Positions 1 to 10,985 of a stretch of DNA of 64,000 bases are shown one piece after another; positions within the stretch are counted from its first letter, which is position 1; each line of letters starts with the position of its first letter. Origin of the DNA: Nautilus pompilius. Taxonomy: Eukaryota; Mollusca; Cephalopoda; Nautilida; Nautilidae. The DNA is taken from positions 560,501 through 624,500 of the forward strand of contig JACATO010000069.1 of NCBI GenBank assembly GCA_018389105.1. Reading direction: 5' to 3'. A program made the position numbers and the translations under genes. Below the pieces are notes generated by a model. It was not told the origin of the DNA, did no database searches, and saw only the letters and a program-made list of their open reading frames with translations.

Positions 1-330
1 GAAATCGAGACTGGTTATTACACGACCAGTAATTCCTTATTAGTCGTATAGATGAGGCTAAAATCGACGTCATGTAGTTTGACCTTAGACGAGCTGTAAT
101 CGACGTCATTCAAACCACGTGACGTTGATTATAAGTCGTCTATACGTTTAATTATAATTCACGTTTAAAGCAATTTACGCTTTAGCTATTAGCCCACGCT
201 TCCAACTACACACCTAATTAATAAATAAACTATCAATTAATTTAGATTTATAATCATGCAAGTAAATATTTTTTGAAATTATTTTACTTGTAAATATGAC
301 CTAAAAATGGCGAATCTCTTTTTCCAAAAG
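1..330. other. AT-rich leader with short CGACGTCA-like repeats
   Basis: No gene seen. The first 150 bases are richer in CpG than what follows. They contain two copies of an AATCGACGTCAT-like string (near 62 and 98) and a CACGTGACGTTGA string near 115. These could be remnants of another repeat or CRE/E-box-like sites. I cannot tell which, and assign no function. Confidence 0.3.
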
Positions 331-965
331 AGCTGTGTCGTGTTGGTGCCCAAGTTCGCCTAAAATGGAGCCGGCTCGATTGCGTCAGTCCCACTGTGGT
401 AACAGTTCGAGTTCCGGCCTTTGTCGCCAGCGTGTATTGTCCGTGTTTCTATGAGGCTGGAAACCACGGGTTGCGGTGATGCAAGTGTGTTACCGCAGAG
501 GCCGGTGATGCAACCGGGAGGAGTGCCTGCCGTGGGAGGCAAGACAAGCCTTGCACCAGCGTTTCCCACCAAGGGGTCGCGGAACCCTGGAAGTTTCAAT
601 TTTTGTCGTATGACTGAGTCGAGGAACTGTTCACGAGTATGTGTCTGTCTTGTGTATATGAGCCGCATTTGCCGGCTTATAAGACGCACCTTTTTTCCCA
701 GAAAAAAGTATACAAAAATTAACCGGCGTCCAATACACTGACAATCACGCTGGCGACAAAGGCCGGAACTCGAACTGTCACCACAGTGGGACTGACGCAA
801 TCGAGCAGCGCTCCCATTGGCTAACGCCATTGGGGCCAGCAGCTAAAGGACTCGGACCAGTACGCCTGGGGCAGAGCGCACTACCAGGACTGGACTGCGA
901 CTTCGCCCGGACGCGCACTAGCCAGCTCGATTTTAGGCGAACTTGGGCACCAACACCACACAGCT
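331..965. mobile_element. GC-rich foldback element with two nested pairs of inverted arms
   Basis: Bases 331-376 (starting AGCTGTGTCGTGTTGG) are the near-exact reverse complement of about 920-965. A second, inner pair of arms lies at about 374-441 and 738-806 and is also nearly perfect over some 65 bases. The centre (about 448-735) contains a TATAAGACGCACCTTTTTTCCC string that recurs in many animal DNA transposons. The block is much more GC- and CpG-rich than its surroundings. Reading frames across it are mirror products of the palindrome, not genes. I see no convincing target-site duplication. It is most likely a non-autonomous foldback or MITE-type element; the superfamily is not identified. 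Confidence 0.75.
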
Positions 966-1704
966 GTTCTGATCAGAGGTAGAGTTCACTGATCCCAGTA
1001 GATTTCTGTTTAGCTGTTGTGCACTTACTATATGTGTAGCTGTTGTTCCCCTAAAAATCACTAGGATAATTTTCAATAAATGTATGATGAAATGTACTAT
1101 AATCCCTTTTTTCTGATATAATACACAACATATTGTTCCTGTTGCTTCTTAGTTCAGGGAACATTTACATTGGTTTTTCTCCAATAATATTCATTTGTAT
1201 TTGTATTGATTAAATTTTTTTTTTTTTTTTGTAGTTTTAAATTCCAGTTTTGCTTTAATGGCCCCTCATGCTTTAAGTTTCAACTTTAGTTAGTATAAAT
1301 TAAGGTTATCCTTTCTTTTGAGTCTAAAGATAGACGTAGCTTAGGGGCTGTCCATTTAGTAGGTACGCAAAAAGTTTTAAAGAAATTCACCCCTCTTCCC
1401 TTACTCACAATCGTCCACTTTGGCATCAGTCCCCTCCCCTCAATGAAACTGTCTTTTATAGAATGGGCAGGGGTGCCACCCTACCATGCTTACTATGCCA
1501 AAGTTGAAATCATTTTAAAAAAATTTTTTAATTATTTTAAATAAATTATTCTTTAAGCATAATTGTAATATGATTATAATATAATATTAAAAAATATAAA
1601 ATTTAATTTTAAAATCTGGCGCTAGTGTTGATGGAATTTTCAATGTAATTAGAAATATTAGAGCAAATAATGAGCATGAAAAGAGTTGAAAGTGAGAATT
1701 CAAG

Positions 1705-1852
1705 ACAATCTGCAGGCATTTGTATCCAAACTGCAAAACTGGCATCGGAAAGTAAATCTTGGAAAAGTTGCCATGTTTGAAAAACTCTGCAGTGTGGTAG
1801 GGGAATCAGAAGGTGAACTAGATGAGATCCTGAAGGACACCCTAGTATAAAC
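1705..1852 (+). pseudogene. Possible hAT (ZBED/SCAND3-type) transposase scrap
   Basis: An uninterrupted stretch of about 48 codons encodes a peptide containing LQAFVSKLQNWHRKV and then VAMFEKLCSVV, before a TAA stop. The pattern of a helical segment with W-x-R-x-V followed by a MF/L cluster resembles part of the insertion domain of vertebrate hAT transposases (ZBED5, FAM200 and SCAND3 relatives). No start codon, splice sites or catalytic residues are visible. A further open stretch at 1947-2147 continues the coding look but is not recognisable. This could also be chance. Confidence 0.3.
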
Positions 1853-2607
1853 CATCTAATATGGTACTGGCATTTTGTTTGTGTTACATATGTAGTGGTG
1901 GTTTGTGTCTCATACAGTCAAACCTTGTGGTTGGGAATGAAAGTTATTGTCAGAAAGTAGAAAGTTAGTTCAGGCATTTCTTGTCACTTCACCGGTGGTA
2001 GAAGAAATAAGTAACAAATCTATGTTTCTGCAATCTTTCCCTGTTGTAGAAAACTTAACAGGTCACTCACAGGTTGAAGATCAGGACTCAATTGGCATAT
2101 GGTGGAGCAATGAAATCTCATTTATCAAGGTAAATACTGAAATATAATAAAACCATTAAGTCAGTATATGCTTCTAAGAATAACATGCAAAAATGCAGCA
2201 TACTTATGTGAAACACACAACACCAGCACTGATCTTTCCAGCCATATTTAATGTAAACATTTACAGACTACCAGATGAGTTCATGAAATCACAACATTAC
2301 CTTTTTACTTGAATAACCATTGAAATATGGCTACTACATTTTATGTGAATGTTTTTCTCAGGTCTTTTGATAGAACCATGGAACAATATAATCAAGGATG
2401 ACGCAGAACACTACATTGTGAAACCAAAAATATTGCCAGCCACAATGTTCATTAAATATGCCTATCCTGTTGGGTTTTATCTCAGTATTTCCACAGAAAT
2501 TTTAAATAAATGCAATATAGTATACATCGTGACATCTTAGTGTGGTGCTTCGTTTATAACCCCAGCTTTTAAAATTTCTTCAGTTAGGCCAGCATTTTTT
2601 GGACCAC

Positions 2608-2801
2608 AGTTACTCATGATTGTTTATGAGGTCACAAGTCTTTTCCGGTCCAGTTTTGGAGAATTGTCTCAATTGTGCGTGAATATTATCACAATTAAAC
2701 TCAGTTCCAAACATATATCCAGAGTCCACCGTGATTCTTCCATCGTAGAGTACACTGCCACACACTCCTTTATTAGCCATTTCTTGTTTATATCTAAGCA
2801 C
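2608..2801 (-). other. Exon-like open block, unrecognised
   Basis: On the minus strand an AG (2802-2803) is followed by 64 open codons ending in TAA at 2608-2610. The peptide contains the stretch GVCGSVLYDGRITVDSGYMF. Composition looks coding and there is an acceptor-like AG, but the pyrimidine tract is poor. I recognise no domain and see no partner exon upstream. It may be a terminal exon, a transposase fragment or a chance frame. Confidence 0.25.
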
Positions 2802-3592
2802 CTTTCAAGCATCAGAAGTTATGTCTTCTGAAAAGGATCTTGTGAAGGATTGCAGATAACAACTTCAGTGGAATATTTTACACCAGCAATACAGAATTCG
2901 AGGAAAAATCAAATTGAGTGGAAAGAAAAAGAAAAAAAGTTTTTTTAATTATGAATGTTTGTCTGAAAAGGGAAATGAGCATACAAAGAAGCTTCAAGAT
3001 CACTGCGAAGGGTGCACTCCAGCAGCATTCTTCAGTAAAGATACATAGGAGGGGCATTGCAAAAGATTGAGTAATTCATTACGTCAACTGATTCATAATT
3101 TTAAAATTTTATTAAAATGTGCTTTAGCCACTCAAAACAAAGTAATGCTGATAGTTTTACTGTATATAGAATATATTAATCTAAAACTAATATTTGTCCT
3201 AAAGTTAGACCTTTGTGTCCTTGGATCATGCTATTGATCAGGACACTTACAAAAATTTTAAAAACAAATACCTGTTATAAATTAACTCTATCATACCATT
3301 GTTCCCAGGAATAAAACTCATGGTAGCAACAAGGAAAGATCACCCAAATGGTTTCATTGTTACTGCTGATTAGGTGATGAGAAATGCCTGAATGAGTTTG
3401 TTTTCTGGAATAGAAGGCTTGTTGTATGAGATCTTTATATAGTTTTCTTTCTCAAGAAAATTCAGAAACATCCATATCTGGGTAGCTGCATCCTGGCAAC
3501 TTGAGATTGTTAATTTGCTGATTCTTGAATGAATTTTTACTTTATAAATTTGCATTGCTGATGACATCTTTTCTCTCTCTCCCTCCACACAG

Positions 3593-4047
3593 ATAAGAAC
3601 AACTTGGATGTGCTCTTTTCTACTTTTTAAAATATAGTAAAACAAAGAAGTCTGCTTGGAACCATGCCACCAAAAAGGCCTGACTCTGATTCCTGCAGCA
3701 CCAATTTGAGCAAGAGAGGAAAGAAGGAAAACTGGAACAGAAAGATTAAAAGTGATGAGTACATTGAGCGAAGGAAGCGGAATAACATTGCTGTTCGAAA
3801 GAGCAGGGACAAGAGCCGTCTGAAAGCCAAGGAGACTGTTGAGAGAGTAGTCTGGTTGCGTGAGGAGAACAAGATGCTGCAACAGAAGATCCAGATACTT
3901 TCAAAAGAGCTGAGTTTGCTAAAGAACGTGTTTCTTGCTGATGCAAGCACTGTTGCGGAGGGGCAATGCAATGTTATCGATCTATCACAGGAAGAAGACT
4001 CACACACACACCATGAGTATTCTGTCACCCATAAGCACCAGAAGTAA
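3593..4047 (+). CDS. CEBPG: bZIP transcription factor, C/EBP gamma type
   Basis: The coding sequence is 3664-4047, 127 codons in one exon. A good acceptor (pyrimidine-rich tract ending CACAG at 3592) lies 71 bases before the ATG, so an upstream non-coding exon is likely, as in vertebrate CEBPG. The protein has a basic tail (residues 17-28), a bZIP basic region with RKRNNIAVRKSR at 37-48, and a zipper with leucines at 65, 72, 79 and 86. The run SDEY-x-x-RR before the basic region and KELSLLK-x-x-FL at the zipper end are characteristic of C/EBP gamma rather than alpha, beta or delta. No transactivation domain is visible, matching the family's role as a dimerising, mostly modulatory nuclear factor. 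The N-terminus is shorter than the human one, and the C-terminal 27 residues are histidine-rich and unfamiliar. C/EBP class is firm; one-to-one orthology with CEBPG is probable. Confidence 0.85.
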
Positions 4048-6921
4048 AATAGGAATGATAAATAACACCTTTAGTATAAACCACTACAGCCTTTTTGCAT
4101 TTTTATAACTTCCCATATATAGTTCAAAATCTTAAGCCTTTATCTCCTGATAAGTCCAAGATTTGTTAAGATACTGAAAAAAAACCTGCGATATTATGGT
4201 ACGATAAGGTATATTCTTGAGTTTATCTTCTCTGACTGTAGGCAACCTCTGGTTTAGGTATTATCAACTTATAAAGAGAAAATTTGTTTTTATAGGTTTC
4301 TATGTTAAACTTTATATTAGGCGTATTCTAAGATGACACTACATCATAATTCATTGTAACTTTTTGAAAATTTCGCTAAACTAGCAAACATTTAAAGGGT
4401 TACTTTCCCATCTAGAATGACAAATTGGAATGCACTCTGACATTTGTATTATTTCTTTTCCACACATTGTTGACTCAGTTTACAAGAAACCCACATCCAT
4501 AAATAGGGGAGCCTTATTTAGATAATCATCGTGTTACAAACAACGTCTTTGAACTTCAAGCATTAGTCATAAATCAGTTTTTGTATTTCCAACGGTAGAA
4601 AACTATTTTTTTTTAAAACCATCTTATCCAGATGTCCTAATAAAGCATCTGTTGGGAATACAAATGTGTTTTCAATAGTTTTTGTTACATGCTTTGATTC
4701 ATTTTAAGGGGTGGAAATTAAGAAATCTAAAGTTCTAAAAGATTTTCAAAAACACTTGTCGTTTTTTTTTACTGATAATATTCAGCTTCCAAACAGCCAA
4801 CCCTACACTTGCGGGTTAGTTTATATGAAAACTACATTATCAAAAGCAAGTTACTAAGTAATTTTTTCTTTTGATTCATAAAAAGCAGCGTGCTTAAAAA
4901 AATCTATAACACTTTTGGTATGAAAATTGTTGCTATGGATTCATAAGTAAAGTTTATTGTTGTAAATAAACTGAACATTAAGATGAATGCTATAATTTGC
5001 TTGCATCTTTTGCAGAAAAGTTTGAGATGGACAGACAAGCTGGATTTGTCACTGATGGTTATTTAAATAACCTTTTTATTTGGACATTGGAAAGTAGCAT
5101 TGTGTGATATGTAATGACTTTAAATTGGTATGTAATTATCATTTCTTTTACACAACTTAGGTATTGTCAGTTGCAGGTGTGAATGTTTTAAAGGCATTGA
5201 TGCTGTAAGATGAGTATTTTGTATCTGATTTGATTTCAAACTAAAAGTGGAAATAAAATAAAATAGAATAGAAAATGTACAGCCAAGTTGTCAATGTTAT
5301 CAACTTATGTGAAAGTTAGAGTTGACATGGGTAGTTCTTTTTATAGGATAATATACATCCCACCATCCTTGCACACTAAAGTTGATATACCGCTGACATT
5401 CACTAGTTTTAGTTATGTACTACAAGACACTGACATTGATTAAGTGTTTGCATTTTAAAAAAAAAAACCTCTTCTCCACTCAAGAGTTGCCAGTATGCTG
5501 GCAGATAGATTTGGTTTCCTTTTTATTATTGTCTCTAAATATATAATTGATTAATTTCACATTAAAGTATTTTTGGATTTTAAATTATCAGATAACAGTT
5601 TAAGTTAATCAAAATATTTTAAAATAAACATACAGTGAAAAAATAGACTTCAGAAATTTCTTTCCAGTGTGAAAGGATCTCTCAAACCTTGAGCTAGTCA
5701 TTTGTTTTTCTATTTATGAGACAGTGAACAACCTGTTATGCAGCCCTAATCCAGATACCTAGATGGAGTGCATTTAAACAAGTGTTGCTGCTTATCCAAC
5801 AAGTTTATTTCTTTAATTTTGCTCAATAGTAAGAGCTAAGCACATTCTCTTTGGATTGCTTGCCAAAGCATTAGCCAAGCTATTATTAAATATTTTGCAA
5901 GGACTACAATTATCACTGATAAAAATCAATAGCAAGAAAGAATACAACTGACCAACATGTGTAAAGGATACTATCTGAAGTTATCTGAGCACTAGCAAAT
6001 GGATACAGCCCCCCCCCAACTGTTGACCAACTTATGAACTACGAAGGATTGATAGCCAAGGATGAATCAATCTTGTTATATTGGCAAGGTTGAATAACAG
6101 TTTTGTTTGCTGTAATAATACAATTTCTTAAGTATCAAAACTAGTATTCAGCCCTTATTGAGTCACTGCATGTACAAATTTTGTTTATTTTTTCATGTGT
6201 TAAAGATTTATTAAAATTTAAATTTATCTTGAAAGGACAAAAATGAAAGCTTGAATATAAATTATCTTCCCTTACCTCATTATTATTGAAATGTCATGAA
6301 TTAAGATTAACCTTGTATTATTTGAATATTTAAAGAATATTATTAAATAAAACCTTGCAAAGTCTGATCTATCTCGCTATAAGGTTGTTTTTTTTCACTC
6401 CAACCTCTGATGGGTTATGTTGAATGTGATAACATTATCATGCAACCTGTAGTATCTCAGGTCTTTCCCTGCAGGTATTCTGTTTCTCTCCCACTACTAA
6501 GAAGAAAAGCTCTTATAGGATCTTCACTTAATGGGTAGTGCATGAATGGGATTTCAGGTGTCATAAATCTGAGTGTTTTTCCTACAAGCACCTTAGGTTG
6601 AAAGACAATCAGCCTAAACGGTCTGACATGGTCGCTGAGATTTCTGCAGGTTCGTTCTAACTGAAAAGGAGACTATAGAAACGCCTAACAAACTTTACAT
6701 TGGCATCGAACTCGCAAATTGCACCAACAAAATGAGATTTCCTTATTCTATTTACAACATATAACCTGCTGGTGTGTGTAGGGGGAGGGATTTAATAATC
6801 ACGGGGGCAAAAATTTATAATTTTACATTCCTGTTATTTCTTCTGGCTAATTTAATCCTTGAAAAGCTTAGAAGTCAAGTTAGGAGTAACATCATATCAA
6901 GGCAGATCTTGCCACTGCATC
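4048..6921. other. 3' side of the bZIP gene and convergent interval
   Basis: AT-rich, without recognisable exons. Candidate polyadenylation signals for the bZIP gene include AATAAAG near 4640 and an AAATAAAATAAAATAG cluster near 5251. The right part must also hold the 3' untranslated region of the minus-strand gene that ends at 6922. I see no RNA gene or clear repeat. Confidence 0.4.
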
Positions 6922-9471
6922 CTATTCAGTCTCTTGTTCTGAATCTTTGTCTTGATCCATTGAGCATAGTGGTTTGGGATTCTGTAGCTGGTGGGTTACT
7001 TTGGCCACAGAGGATCTTTGAATGGTGATATAAATTGTCAGTTTTTCTCGTAAAACTTCTTCCTGGATATCCTGTGTGTCCCTGTAATGGTCCAAGTATC
7101 TAAAAATAAAAAAGGGAAATGATTATAGAAGATACATTCCTAGGATGTTATTTCTAGACTCATACATCTGGGTTTGTATATTTGTTTAATAACATTTTTG
7201 GATTTACTTCCTTTTTCATAGATGATCCATGTAAATTTTTAATGATTTGCCATGGTATTCAAATGAGAAATTAAATGTTTAATTTTGGCATTCCCTCTTC
7301 ATTTCTGACCACCAAAGGGAGAAAGTGCAGGAGAGCTAGAAGAAATAATGTAACTGGCTGGCCTTGTAATACACCATGCTACTACTACTATGGTATAGGT
7401 AACACCTTAAAAGCAATGAGAGCTTGCATCTGAAAGTCAGTGGTCTCTTAAGCATGCTAAATCATTCCAAATGGTAAAACTAGCAGTCCTAGTTCCCACC
7501 CACACATTATTAGTTAGACTCTCCCTTTTAAAGTATACAGTTTATGTTTGGATATCAATAAAATTGTAACAGATATAAAGATTTTCTACAATTCTAATCT
7601 TAATTATGAAGACAGACTGGAGGCTTACAGATGCTTTCATGGTGACATAGTTTAAGTTTCCCAGGAAGGAATGCCCAAGATATTTGACTAGCAGCATATC
7701 ACCAGCAGTCATGTATAATAAATGTTCTCAATTAAACTTTAGATGCATCTGTGGTAATCATGTATATCTTCATGAACACCTCATCAAACCAGGCTGCAGG
7801 CACAGCAAGTGTATACTCTCTATGTACACAGAGCTTTAAGTGTTCCTATTCCTCTGTTGTATTGCTGTAGAATGGTTTTACCTGTTAAATGGCTGTTTGT
7901 GGGCATTAAAAATAATTTTAAAATTGAGGCATATTTTGAAAATGTAATGCTGCATTAAAAAGTATGATTTTAAAAAAATCTAATGGTAAATCTGCCTAAT
8001 TTTAAGTGGTACATTTCATATACATAATCTGTTTTTAAAACTTATATCCAACTTGGCATACAATCATTAGAGAAGAGATACTTTCTCTCTCCTAGCTAAA
8101 GCTTAGCTAGAAATCAGCTTGTTATAGTTTTTTAAAAGAATGATAATGAAATTGATATTAAAGCCTTTAAAGTGGTGGTACCTGCCAGTTTATAAGCATA
8201 AAAAGTCAAAGTAATACAATATATTATCTATCACATCACATAATAGGCATAATTTGATTGAAAACCTTTGTTTACATATGTAATCCTAGACAGCTCATAG
8301 TAAAAAGGGTTTTGTCAAGGTATGCCCAGTCAGCATTATATAACCATCAGTGAGTACTTGGAATACTTGTTTTTTTTCCTCTTTTTGTAGTAACCCTAAA
8401 TTTCTTATAAGTGCAGGTTCTTTTTAAACTGTCGTCTGACATGAATCATCACTTTATCAAATTTTGCAGATAAATAGAATAAAGGTAGCACGTTCTGGTT
8501 TCGACCAGGCTTTCTGTCTTCCCTAGGAGTTAAGATTTCTGTTGAGTCGGCATTGCCATTTCAAAGGGCCTGGAGACTTGTACAGCAGGCTCCTTAGCTG
8601 AGGAAGCAATCACCAGCTTGGTCCCTGACCTCTATTTGGGGCCTATAAGACCTGCCTGTCAGGGTTCACTTGGAGCTGATTCCCCCAAAATCCAGAAATC
8701 CTAGAGGCTTCAGTTCCCCATTCATCTCCTAAAGGAGTTACATGCATACTACACTAAAAGAAAAGGTGATGGTAAAGGAAAATACGTATCAACTTACACG
8801 TGCATGTGGTGTTGAACAGCGCACATTTTGAAAGCTGACATTAAAGTATTTCCTTAGATAGAAAAGATTAAGATCTCACATTTACGTAAACCATAATTGC
8901 AAAATCTTAATTTTCCCACTAAAGGAATTCTGTAACCCCCCCCAACCTTAATTTAGGTAAATTGCTATTTCTTGAGAACAAATGCTTCAAGAAAATAATG
9001 CTAGAGATAATCGGATGATTTCAGATTGTGAAGTCTTTTAACATTTGTGATAAGCACTCTTGACACATTTACACAAGTTTTCCTCCCTTTTTTTCTTCTG
9101 ATAAAATACTCAATCAACATGGCGCATACAAGGAAGTAAAATATGTTGACTGTTGAACATGCTTACAAACTGACAGCAAGAATTTTTAAATATATATTTT
9201 AGAAATAGGAAATATAGGAGGATTGACACCATGTACACAGGTCACAGTCTAAAAGTAAAAGGGCTGCTAGACATAAAAGAAATAGAAAGGCTATAGAAGA
9301 AGCTGAAGTTCTCAACCTTAGTAGTCATACAGAGAATAGGAAGACACTTTGGGTAATTTTAAAAACTAAAAGTTACAGTATCTTGTTCTGAAAACATCTC
9401 TATATCAACTCCCCATTAATATTAGATAAAAATGTTTCTTTTTCCATTTTAATAGAATAACAATATATTAC

Positions 9472-9503
<32 letters not shown>

Positions 9504-10062
9504 ATTATTATTAGCCTTTGCCAATGAAAAGTCAACCTCACTAGTGATCAAAGTTAAATAATAAAAGAATAAAATATATTACTGGTACATATAATATTGG
9601 GGACATTCAAATGAAATAGCATTACCATAATAATTATAATCATCATTATTATGTATTTGAACATATAATTTGCCAGTTATAAGTATCTGTTTTTTCATAG
9701 GCCTGGTAATCCACAATGCCTGTAAAACAAGGTATTCACTATGTCCAAGTTAGTGTAATATTGTGAAAAAACAATGAGGCACAGTGTTCAGTTTCCACCA
9801 TTGTTAGATGTTATTCCTAGTTTTGCACCAGGTAACCATTTCTAAGATAAGCTGAATTGACCTGGAGTGCCAGTCACATAGAGTTTGAAACCATACTGAT
9901 TGTATGAGAGCTGAACCCCTCTGTTCCCAATGTCAGCTTACCCAGCACATCATGAAAAACTTGCTTAACACTGCTGTCCCATTCACTGTTGAAGAATGCC
10001 AGTCCACCGGGCATCAGGTCGGCCTGGAACTTTCTGTAGAACCCTAGAGTTTTGAACGTTCT
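6922..10062 (-). CDS. Unrecognised gene, last three exons
   Basis: Three minus-strand exons join in one frame: about 9942-10062, then 8798-8834, then 6922-7099 with a TAG stop. Donors are GTAAGC after the first and GTAAGT after the second; acceptors are TGTCAG before the second and TTTTTAG before the third. Intron phases 1 and 2 match exactly across both joins. The deduced C-terminus is about 111 residues. It includes ADLMPGGLAFFNSEWDSSVK, then VFHDVL, then YLDHYRDTQDIQEEVLREKL and a serine/glutamate-rich acidic end. No signal peptide or membrane segment is visible. I do not recognise the family. The 5' edge of the first listed exon is uncertain (acceptor AAAAG at 10063-10067 or CTCTAG just downstream), and earlier exons were not found. 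The gene converges on the bZIP gene. Confidence 0.6.
7100..8797. other. Intron of the unrecognised minus-strand gene
   Basis: Non-coding. A relatively GC-rich block at about 8485-8700 stands out from the AT-rich intron. It may be an old interspersed repeat, but I cannot classify it: no tRNA-like promoter boxes, inverted ends or frames. Confidence 0.35.
9471..9502. repeat. (TAG)n microsatellite
   Basis: About ten uninterrupted TAG triplets in an AT-rich intronic stretch. Confidence 0.9.
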
Positions 10063-10985
10063 CTTTTCCAATGAAGCACAGAAAGGAATTAATCAATTAA
10101 AGTATGCATGACAGCTGAAAAATGCTCCTCCAAAATTTTTTTTTTAAATTATTTTTCTTACAATTAAATGATAACTAAGTTTTCTATTCTAATAGTAAAT
10201 AAACAGTAAGAGTGGTATTAGAAATATCTACAATATAAAATGGTCAGGTTTTGATGTAAGCCTATTTATCCGCTTGAGTTGTGGTCCAAATTAATGTGGA
10301 TAATCAGAGAAACAGTGCACCTTAATCTTGATATTAACCATGCTGTGATTCAAATTAAACTAAAATGAATAATGAAGCAGGGAAGAATTAATCTGACAAA
10401 GAGTCAACTACTAATATATTTGCCATTTTACTCTTCTGGCCACTTCACAATTTGTTAACATATAAAACCAGACAGCTCTCCAACTGCAACAACCTGCGTG
10501 ATGGCTCATAGTGTGCTGATGGTTTTACCAGAGTCTAGAGCGCACCTTGGAGGTAGCAAATTAAACTCCGACCGCAGTTTCTTTGGCTTCCCAAGATCTA
10601 GAACCAAAAGACGGCTAAGAGAGGTTGGACTGATTTGCCGAGTAGTGCCCGGAAAGAACTTTGCTTAGTCGTGGTAACAAGAAGGGGGGAAAAAAAGCAA
10701 CTTTGACTAAAATAAATAGCATCAAAGCTGAAGATCAGACAAGAGTAGGTCTGGAATACCTGCTTCTAAGCTATGGCGGTATGCTGCTAGAAGAAAGGCC
10801 GAAAAATCGGACGAGAACCACGTTTTGCCTTACAGTGAAGCACGACGGTGGAATGTAAAGGTGCAACACTGTTCCAAGACTTTTCGGCCGATGGCTTCAT
10901 AAAAACTGATGATAATTCCCACACAAGAGAAAGACTGCAATGTTCTGCAACGCCATGCAAATTCCACCAAGACATCGTTATAGAC
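10063..10985. other. Interval without a recognised gene
   Basis: AT-rich up to about 10470, then a more GC-rich portion (10490-10980). The frames there are short and have neither splice sites nor recognisable domains. The GC-rich part may belong to an older repeat into which the hAT at 10986 inserted. Confidence 0.3.

Noticed and set aside
360..830. Long overlapping open frames on both strands near the left end
   Set aside because: They lie inside the palindromic foldback element and arise from its GC-rich mirrored arms; there is no domain or splice evidence.
3370..4028. Minus-strand open frames overlapping the bZIP gene
   Set aside because: They are antisense shadows of the conserved bZIP coding region and its upstream intron.
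8485..8700. Possible SINE or exon in the GC-richer block
   Set aside because: No box A/B promoter, no tail, no splice-framed open reading; left as an unclassified block in the intron entry.
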